A stretch of DNA of 64,000 nucleotides from Campanula takesimana (Eukaryota > Streptophyta > Magnoliopsida > Asterales > Campanulaceae): contig JAOWBW010000043.1 in assembly GCA_026119855.1 (NCBI GenBank), positions 806,001-870,000 of the forward strand. The letters are read 5' to 3'. The notes under the pieces were generated by a model. It worked only from the letters and a program-made list of their open reading frames with translations, was not told the DNA's origin and did no database searches. Each line of letters starts with the position of its first letter. Position 1 is the first letter of the stretch. The translations under genes were made by a program, and so were the position numbers. Of the stretch, positions 56,172 through 64,000 are shown one piece after another.

Positions 56172-56665
56172 ATGGCAACAGAGAATGCTACGTCCCAGTC
56201 ATTCAGGGCTAATCTCCGCCTAAAGTTTAGAAGCAACGAATCAGATTGTTGTTCCTGTCCCTGCTCCGACTTACCCAGAACATGGAAAGGGTATGGAGAT
56301 ATTCCCAGAGGTGGACTTCAAAAGTTGGCAACAAAATATGTTGTACTTTTTGACCACCCTCAGTTTGCAGAAGTTCCTGATAGAGGACCCCCCTACTATC
56401 CAGAATGATGATCAAGCCAAAAAGGCATGGGATTATGGAAATCATATATGTAGAATGTACATATTGAGTGGGTTAAATGACGCCTTCTACATAGAGTACT
56501 GTCTCGTGGAGACAGCCAAGGAGTTGTGGAACTCTTTGGAATAGGTCTATAAGACCGGCTCCAGAAATCAAGACATTACTGAAAGGTTGAATGGGCTTGA
56601 TTTAGTAGCTATGGTGTTTGAAGCCAACTTAGCGAAGTTGGATGTCAACCCAAGAGATAGTGGAT
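56172..56665 (+). pseudogene. A gag (truncated)
   Basis: From the ATG at 56172 (MATENATSQSFRANLR), a frameshift at about 56290 leads to the Copia Gag domain (VDFKSWQQNMLYFL, LIEDPPT, NHICRMYILSGL). A stop at 56542 follows. The gene lacks a zinc knuckle and passes straight into the protease at about 56660, so roughly the last half of Gag has been deleted. Confidence 0.75.
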
Positions 56666-59612
56666 AGACACTAGAGCTACCCGCCATATATGCTCAGACA
56701 ATGAGAGCTTCTCATCCTACACTCCCATCAATGGAAGGAAGGAGTATATGGGAAACTCTGTAACTTCCAACACCGTTGGACTTGGAAAGGTTGTGCTGAA
56801 GATGACTTCAGGCAAGGAGCTGACACTCATTGATGTGCTGCATGTCCCAGACATCCGTAAAAACCTAGTATCCGGATCTTTGTCAAGCAAGGCCAGTTTA
56901 GACTAGTTTTTGAATCCGACAAGTTTGTAATGACCAAAAGTGGTCAGTTCATAGGGAATGGATATCTTGAGAAGAGTCTCTTCAAAATGAATGTAATGAA
57001 TGTTTACCGCCCAGAGGTGAAGAATTAACAGTGTTTCTTGTGTTTACTTGTTGGATAGTCCTAATTTATGGCATGATAGATTAGGATCACGTGAATTTCA
57101 ACACAATTAAGAAGTTAGTGAATCAAGAATCTATACCTATATCTATATTTGATTCAACTGACAAGTGTGAAATTTTTGTAGAAGTGAAAATGACTAAATG
57201 ATCATTTCAATCAGTAATAAGAAACACAAAACCTCTTGAATTAGTTCACACATATATTTGTGATCTAAAGTATATGCAAACAAGAGGTGGGAAAAAGTAT
57301 TTCATTAGTTTTATTGACGATTGTACAAGATACTACTGTGTATATCTCTTAAGAAGTAAGCATGAAGCCCTAAGGGCTTTTCAAACTTATAAGACTGAAG
57401 TTGAGAATCAACTTAATGCAAAATTAAGAAGATTTGAAGTGATAGAGGGGTGAATATGTTGATCCATTTGAAGATATATGCTGGGAATCCGGAATTATAC
57501 ATCAAACGACAGCTCCTTATACACCTCAGTCTAATGGAGTAGCTAAACGCAAGAATCGTACTTTAAAGGAGATGATGAATGCAATGCTAATAACCCCTGG
57601 CTTACCCGATAATTTGTGGGGTGAAGCCATACTCTCCACAAACTATATACTGAATAAGATACCTCAAAAAGGTAAAGATGAGACACCTTATGAATTATTT
57701 TATAATCGTAAGCCGTGTTATAAATACCTTAAAGTGTGGGGGTGTCTGGCTAAGGTTGAAGTTCCTAAGACAAAATAGGTCAAGATCGGACCTAAGACTA
57801 TTGATGGCGTTTTCATTGGATATGCTAGTAATAGTAGTGCATATCGTTTTATAGTGCACAAATCGGACATTCCTGATATGATTGAAGGAATGCATCATTC
57901 ATTGAGAATATCTTTCCTTCTAAGGAAAGAAAAGAAGCAAGTTCTAGTAAGAGAACTTATGACGCTAAGAGCGGTCCATCTTAAGAAGAAGATGAAGGAC
58001 CTAGGCGTAGCAAAAGGGCAAGAGTGTAAAAGTATTTTGGTCCTAAATTTCTATCGTTTATGCTAGAAAACGAACCAACGACTGTTAAGGAAGCTTTTAG
58101 CAACTCTGGATGCTCCATTTTGGAAAGAAGCTATTAACAGTAAAATAGAGTCCATTATGCACAACAATACTTGGGAGTTGGTTGATCTCCCTCTAGGATG
58201 CAAACTGTTAGGTTGAAAGTGGATCCTCAAAAGGAAGTATAAGGCTGATGGATCTATCGATAAGTACAAAGCCCGTCTAGTAGCCAAAGGGTTTAGACAA
58301 AAGGAGGGATATGATTTCTTCGACACATATTCTCCTGTCACAAGGATCACGTCCATTTGTGTTCTCATCGCAATTACCGCAGTGCATAACCTTGAGATAC
58401 ATCAAATAGATGTGAAGATAGCTTTCTTGAATGGAGAGCTAGAATAAGAGATTTACATGGAACGCCGAGGGGTTCGTAGTTCATGGTAAAGAGAAAAAGG
58501 TGTGTAAACTTGTAAAGTCACTGTATGGACTAAAACAAGCACCTAAGCAATGGCATGAAAAGTTTGACCGAATGATGTTCGCAAACGGTTTCAAAATTAA
58601 TGAATGTGACAAGTGTGTCTACATTAAAGGAACATCCAATTCATTTGTGATTGTTTGTCTGTATCTAGAAGACATGCTAATAATGGGAAGTACTCATGAA
58701 TTAATCATGAATACCAAAGGTATGTTGAAAAAGCACTTTGACATGAAAGATGTGGGAATTGCTGATGTCATCTTAGGAATAAAGATTTCTTGAACATCAG
58801 ATGGAATTGTCTTATCACAGTCCCATTATCTTAAGAATATTCTTCGGAAATTCAATGACATCGATAGCCCTCCTGCTAAGACCCTGGTAAATTTGTCTCT
58901 ACACTTAGCCAGGAATAGAGGGGAACCAGTTTCTCAATTGGAATATGCAAGGATAATTGGAAGCCTAATGTACTTAACGAAATAAACACATCCAGATATC
59001 GCATATTCAGTGAGCAAACTAAGTAGGTTCACAAGTAATCCCAATGTGGATCACTGGATGGCCCTAATGAGGGTATTGAGATATTTAAAGTATACATTGA
59101 AACATGGGATACTTTATAATAGATATCCAGTAGTATTACAAAGATACTGTGATGCCAATTGGATATCCGACATGAAAGACTCCAAGTCCACAAGTGGATA
59201 TGTATTCAAAATAGGTGGAGGAGCGGTGTCATGGAAATCTTCTAAGCAAACATATATAGCTTGATCCACGATGGAATCAAAGTTCAAAGCCTTAGAGAAA
59301 GTTGGTGAAAAAGCTGAGTGGCTAAAGAACTTCTTGGAAGATATTCCTTGTTAGAATAAGTCTGTGCCTGCTGTTATGATACATTGTGATAGTCAATCAG
59401 TAATCGGAAGAGTACAAAGTATTATGTATAATGATAAGTCAAAACACATTCGTCGTAGACATAATACCGTCAGACGGTTAATCTCAAATGGCGTTATCAC
59501 AATTGACTATGTTAAGTCAAAGATAACTTAGCGGATCCGTTTACGAAAGGTATAAACAGAGATCAACTGTATAAACTGTTAACGAGAATGGGTTTAAAAT
59601 CCACAACAAAAT
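56660..59612 (+). pseudogene. A pol: protease, integrase, reverse transcriptase, RNase H
   Basis: The protease reads IDTRATRHI, with the usual DSG now DTR. The integrase core is recognisable (FISFIDDCTRYYCVYLL; PQSNGVAKRKNRT). RT (RLVAKGFRQKEGYDF, HQIDVKIAFLNGEL, SLYGLKQAPKQWH) has YLED instead of YVDD (58662-58673). RNase H (STSGYVFKIGGGAVSW; DPFTKGINRDQ) ends at about 59612. Many stops and frameshifts occur. Confidence 0.85.
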
Positions 59613-60151
59613 AACTTATAGTTGACACTCAACCTTAAGAATTAGAGATCCCAAAACCTTGGTTCAATAAGAAAACTAAATTATTATGTTCAGTTGAAAC
59701 ACTTGGAACATGTTTCACACCCATTCCTAGAACATCCAAGTGTATGTACATGCAACAGTGGTGAGGTTAGTTGAGAAAACTTTTAATGATTCTTATACCT
59801 AAGTAGTGGAGTATAGAAAGATACTCTTTATAGGAGAATCAGCTATATAAGTGAGAAGTATAAGGCCGCTTCTAAATGAACACTTATGAATGAGATATGG
59901 ACCAGCGGAAAAAAGGACACAAAGTGAGAACAAATAGTGTTAGGGATATTATTGTGTAAGTACTATTGTCTTGGTATACACTATACAGTCTCTAGTTCAA
60001 ATCATCACGCTACTAACATGCTAGTATGTCCGATAGTATTTTTCTAGGGAAGTTTCAAGGCCATAAGCTACCTATCCCGATGTAATAATATTTCTCTGAA
60101 ACTTTTGGACAAATCTGCATACATGCATTAATTGTCATTCATGTGGGGGAT
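59613..60151 (+). other. A 3' untranslated region
   Basis: Non-coding sequence between pol and the 3' LTR. ATGTGGGGGAT (60141-60151) just before the LTR is the polypurine tract. Confidence 0.6.
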
Positions 60152-61309
60152 TGTTGGAAATGGGTTTGACAAAATGTGGTTTGACCACATTTTGACCCAA
60201 CTTTCAAATAGTTTCATTTTGTGTAAATGAAAATAAGCTGCTAAATTGAAATCTACATTTAGTGTAGTTTAGGAAAATGCATTTATTTACTCAAAACCAT
60301 TTCCGGGTGAATGAGAAATTAATGCTCAAAGTGTGCAACTTGAAATGGGTTTATGAAGAGTTCGAAAAATCGAAAGCCACATATCCCACATTAGTTGGAA
60401 AATGAAAATGAAAATGATGAGAGTATTTAATATAGCTCATCTAAAGATGTACCAATCAAGTGTGGGCTTCCTACCATACAAGCTAAGTGGGCCTTTGGGC
60501 CAACCATGCAAGCTAGTGGTCAACTGAACTAATTTTGGACCAGCTCAATATTGACCCACAACCCGCGAAGCGTACGAAGGGCGGAATGGGCGGTTTAGAA
60601 CGCACTTTGAACTTCACATGTACGCATCGGTGGTGGTCCAGTGGTTCGGTCCATGCGTGTGGGTTGGGTGCGGCTCGGTCCAGTCCAGGTGGCTTGTGGC
60701 GGTTGGGCCTTGTATGGTAAGATGGGCTTCGGTTTGGGCTGCCCTAGTGTGTAGGGTCAGTGTTAGGCCCGAATAGGTAAGTTGGGCGGATGTGTCCATT
60801 CGAACGGACATGGGTCGGACCGGTTAGGGGATCCACGCCTCCTCGAATGGGTACGGGTCGCTGCGTTGAATCTGGAGCCTTGATCAGAATCATATCGTAC
60901 GGTCCAGATCCATTCGATCTGACTTGCGCCTATTCCCTAAAAGCCACCATAACTCTTGAAAACTATAAATAGTCCCCAGAATTTTCAGTTTATCTCATTC
61001 CAATCATTCAATGATTAATCATTAAATAGTATCAAACTAGAGAGAGAGCATATTGAAGCATTAATTCCCTTCATGTCCAGAAGTTCCAAAAACTTATATT
61101 TGTTCGCCGAGGTCGTTAATAGGAGTGCTCCTATTAACGACAGTTAAAGTCGTTGCGTCTTACGAGAAGATTGCCAGTAACCGTTAGCACTAGTGCGGGG
61201 CAATTACTTCTTACGGAGATTGTGTCCAACACAAGCCTCGACAAAATTCCGTCCCCATTTGCATTTATTATTTCCGTCATTTTCAAAAAAATCATCATTT
61301 TCCCTAACA
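60152..61309 (+). repeat. A 3' LTR (1,158 bp)
   Basis: Uninterrupted copy of the A LTR, from TGTTGGAAATGGG to CCCTAACA. It is the reference that shows the CACTA insertion point in the 5' LTR. AGACC follows at 61310-61314. Confidence 0.94.
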
Positions 61310-61314
61310 AGACC

Positions 61315-61754
61315 TTCTATCATATTCGACCATTTCCATCAATAATAATGTTGCTTAAACTAAATACAATTCTAACAATGGTATTAAACATTAGCGCTGT
61401 TGTTCAAAAAGTTACAGTTATGCGTCATGGTGCGTAAAATTACCGCGTCGCTCAGTATGAACATTCCATTCATTTATATTTAATGGACAAGAAATAGGTT
61501 CGGGTTTATGAGATTTTCTTTTATCTTACAATACCGTGTTTAATGTGTACAAAAATACACCAATCACTATTTTTTTAAATCCTTGACCTTGATTTCATGG
61601 TTTAAATTGTAATCAAGCCAAAAAAAAAAAAAAAGACTTTGACAACTTTACACCTACCTAATAAAAAGGGAAAAGTTACTAATAAGGTAAGAAGAAAACA
61701 TCACCAACACCTATCTATTTATTAACTTACAAATTTTGAAAATGAAACTACCTA
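61315..61754. other. Host spacer, no gene seen
   Basis: AT-rich flank of element A with an A run at about 61620-61634. No convincing ORF. Confidence 0.5.
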
Positions 61755-62020
61755 CTCCCTCCGTCCCACCGAAAATTGCAAAACTTACCAAAATGGGCGT
61801 CCCATAGAAATTGCACATTCCATAAATGGAAAGTTTTTAATATTTTTTAATTAGTGGGTCCCACTTCTCATACTCACATCCACTAACCCACTAACTATTC
61901 TCTACCCCACTTTCTCTCTCCCACTCAACTATCAACACTCACAACACATCACCTTTTTCACTTTTCCCTTAATTCTTGTGCCATGATTTTTTTTTGCAAT
62001 TTTCGGCGGGACGGAGGGAG
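61755..62020. mobile_element. Stowaway-type MITE (266 bp)
   Basis: The inverted ends CTCCCTCCGTCCCACCGAAA (left) and their complement at 61993-62020 pair almost perfectly over about 28 bases. The flanking TA dinucleotides (61753-61754, 62021-62022) are the TA duplication of Tc1/mariner-type elements. No coding capacity. Confidence 0.85.
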
Positions 62021-62045
62021 TATTTGTTAAGGGGAAATCTAGTGA

Positions 62046-62163
62046 AAAACTTGTTTTACACGAACTTTAGTGTAAAACTTGTTTTTCATCTCTTATAAAA
62101 AAAATCTGTTTTTTTCATGAATAACAAGTTTTACACTAAAATATGTGTAAAATAAGTTTTTTT
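62046..62163. repeat. MITE-like long hairpin
   Basis: Two arms of about 45 bases (62046-62090 and 62119-62163) are inverted copies with a few mismatches, around AAAACTTGTTTTACAC and GTGTAAAACTTGTT, with a loop of about 28 bases. No TSD was assigned. It could fold into a small-RNA precursor. Confidence 0.6.
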
Positions 62164-62226
62164 AAAAGACTCGCTCATTTGTTAATGACTAGCAATTTTC
62201 AAAAATGAAAAGCAACAAATAATATA

Positions 62227-62250
62227 CTCCCTCCATTTGTTAGTAGATGT
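62227..62250. repeat. Possible Stowaway end fragment
   Basis: CTCCCTCCATTTGTTAGTAG resembles a Stowaway terminus, but no partner end was seen. Confidence 0.25.
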
Positions 62251-62510
62251 TGTGTTTACTTTCTTTTCAGTCCCAAAATAAGTGTCTCGTATCAAAATAA
62301 GAGAATAATATTAGTACAATTTTATCATGGTAAAAACAATGTACAAAGAAGTAAAGCACACCCCTCACAATATCTGACAAATTAAGTGCAACGACTATAA
62401 TGCAAAAAGAGAGTAAAATATATAGGAGGTTGGCATTAAATAGAACCGCATCTCTAACAACAGAATTAAAATTTTCAACAAACAAACTTTTCATTTTATA
62501 CTAATTAGCC

Positions 62511-62518
62511 TATATATA
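62511..62518 (+). promoter_or_regulatory. TATA box of the SKP1-like gene
   Basis: TATATATA lies 73 bases before the ATG at 62591, a normal plant spacing for TATA box plus a short leader. Confidence 0.55.
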
Positions 62519-62590
62519 CATCCAGCTAAATCTTTATCTCCCATAAATCTCCAATATTTCAGTTCATCTTACTTTTCCCAAGTTAAGACA

Positions 62591-63061
62591 ATGGCTTCCT
62601 CCTCATCACCCACAAACTTCATCACCCTGCAAAGCTCTGATCTTAAATGATTCCCCGTGCCTGAATCTGTAGCCATTCAATCTGAAACCATCAATCAAAT
62701 GATCAAAGGAGGATGTGCATCTGATCCTATCCCCATCTTTGAAGTCGATTCCAAAACCCTAGGAAGGGTGATAACATACTTTGAGAAACATGCAAAAGAA
62801 TCCGTTTCCCAAGACGAGCTCACAGCCTTTGATGCTAAACTGATTGATGTAAGCTGTAACGAGCTTTTTGACCTCATTGTTGCAGCAGATTATCTCAATG
62901 TTCCTAGCTTGCTTAGTTTAGTTATAAAGAAGGTGGCGAGTTTGATTGAAGGAAAATCGCACCTGTGGATCCGACAGATCCGACAGATGCTTAATATCAA
63001 GAATTCTGGTTACAGTAAAGAGGAAGATGCAGTTATTCTTATAAGACTGCTTGGCTTTTGA
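62591..63061 (+). pseudogene. SKP1-like protein gene, apparently broken
   Basis: It starts ATGGCTTCCTCCTCATCACC. The protein has the SKP1/ASK fold blocks: ITLQSSD (N-terminal strand), VPESVAIQSETINQMI, ITYFEKHAKE, LFDLIVAADYLNVPSLLSL, VASLIEGKS, IRQMLNIKN. SKP1 bridges CUL1 and F-box proteins in SCF ubiquitin ligases. A TGA at 62648-62650 replaces a codon in the early loop, and the conserved WAFE end appears only in other frames near 63045-63060. No intron. An ATG at 62657 could start a shortened protein, but it would lack the first strand. Probably a pseudogene. Confidence 0.8.
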
Positions 63062-64000
63062 ACAGATAGAACTTGTACTTTTTATTTTAATTTTTGTATT
63101 TCTGAACCAGTTATTTAGATCTTTATTGAAGTTGTTGTTTCGCTTTTAGTTTGGAATTATTTCTAATGTTGTTGAATTATTGTTTAGTCGGATGAACCAA
63201 TGCCATTAATTCGTTTTTATGTTTCATAGCAGCAAGAAAAACTTTGTTTAGAGTAAAATTCACCAAACTAATTAATTTGAAATTCGATTTACACACCTAA
63301 GCGGTGGTTAATTTTCCCCCCTAGACTGCGGTCATGTTGAATGGATTCTTCACCAAACGTGTTTGATGTCATGTTTTGGCAAAGTTTTGTTTTATGTTTT
63401 TAAGCAAGGTTCTTGGGGTAATAATATTTTTGTCCTTCCGTTTTTTTTTTTACTACTTTTTTAAAAATAACTGAACAGTGTGTCACGACTGTTCTAAGGA
63501 AAGGCATGATTAACTATGAAATAACTTGGAGTTGTAACTCGGTTTCTATATTTTGAATATGGGTTACTTTTAGAGTTATAATCATGGTTTTAACAGCTAA
63601 GATACTTTCATACGATCATACGACTTTGGAATGACAAAAATATATCAACATCGAGATACATATAAGAATGTTGAATGTAATTTGTATATCAGATGTATCT
63701 TGTCGATTGCTTGCATTTGTATTATATGACTTAAATGAGGCGAATTTGATTAACTAGATAAGTTCTGATTGGAATTTACAACATAGATATTGGGGTGCAA
63801 ATATTAGGAGTAAATCTATCAAAGCTATTTAATGTTTTTGGATAGTCATGGTAGATTTTTTTTTTTTTTTTTTGGGAGATGAAGATTGATGTTTAAAGAA
63901 AAGCAAGCAAACGCAATTATCAATCTGGAAATGTTGGTTAAACTAGACTATATATCATAGCTTATCCTACTGATATTTGCAGCAGTATATATGTTCTTTT
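63062..64000. other. Downstream host sequence, no gene seen
   Basis: AT-rich 3' flank of the SKP1-like gene with T runs (about 63440 and 63850). No domain or convincing ORF. Confidence 0.5.

Larger units (their letters stand above)
9463..61309 (+). mobile_element. A: outermost Copia retrotransposon, split by a CACTA insertion
   Basis: The 5' LTR is in two pieces (9463-9581 and 55081-56138) and the 3' LTR is at 60152-61309; gag-pol lies between. Five-base duplications AGACC flank it exactly (9458-9462 and 61310-61314). With the CACTA and one copy of its TSD removed, the element is about 6.3 kb. Both LTRs start TGTT(A/G)GAAATGGG and end CCCTAACA. The coding region has many stops and frameshifts. 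It is the oldest layer of the nest. Confidence 0.92.

Overview
The window is plant nuclear DNA, most likely from a eudicot. It is AT-rich and non-operonic, with plant-specific LTR-retrotransposon lineages, a plant En/Spm (CACTA) transposon, Stowaway-like MITEs and one SKP1-like gene remnant. Almost all of it is a nest of transposable elements. Names used below (S1, A, CACTA, C3, S2, G1, G2) are local labels. Lineage names come from motif recognition by eye, not from database searches.

Layout. (1) 1-7843: S1, a Sirevirus-type Copia element on the minus strand, truncated by the window edge, with one LTR at 6683-7843. (2) 7844-9457: host spacer with no gene seen. (3) 9458-61314: a five-level nest whose boundaries I could define by LTR or TIR ends plus target-site duplications (TSDs). 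Copia element A (9463-61309, TSD AGACC) was hit in its 5' LTR by a CACTA transposon (9582-55077, TSD ATT). The CACTA carries a young Copia, C3 (10368-15065, TSD TAGAC), in its second gene and a large Sirevirus-type Copia, S2 (16645-50109, TSD TCAAT), in an intron of that gene. S2 carries two Gypsy elements inside its envelope-like ORF: G1, Tat-like (25718-38679, TSD GGTAC), and G2, a Tekay/Del-like chromovirus (40933-48928, TSD AAGAC/AATAC). (4) 61315-64000: host DNA with a Stowaway MITE, a MITE-like hairpin and a broken SKP1-like gene (62591-63061).

No element is intact. S1, S2 and A have altered reverse-transcriptase catalytic motifs, G2 has lost the RT core, and C3 (LTRs differing at one site) is broken by two stops and one frameshift. 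No working gene is evident, so the value of the window lies in its architecture.

Most noteworthy: both Sirevirus-type elements carry an ORF antisense to pol, immediately downstream of RNase H, and the two antisense ORFs share a conserved block. In S2 this ORF is transcribed divergently from the envelope-like ORF across a 567-bp region with TATA-like boxes on both strands. In both elements the interval where pol and the antisense ORF converge holds a hairpin built from an element-specific short motif. That motif (TTAGCTGTTGA in S1, AAGATAGTAGACCT in S2) is scattered through each element's LTRs and interior. G1 and G2 carry their own GC-rich signature motifs. I consider these signature motifs and the antisense/divergent module the best candidates for under-described biology here.
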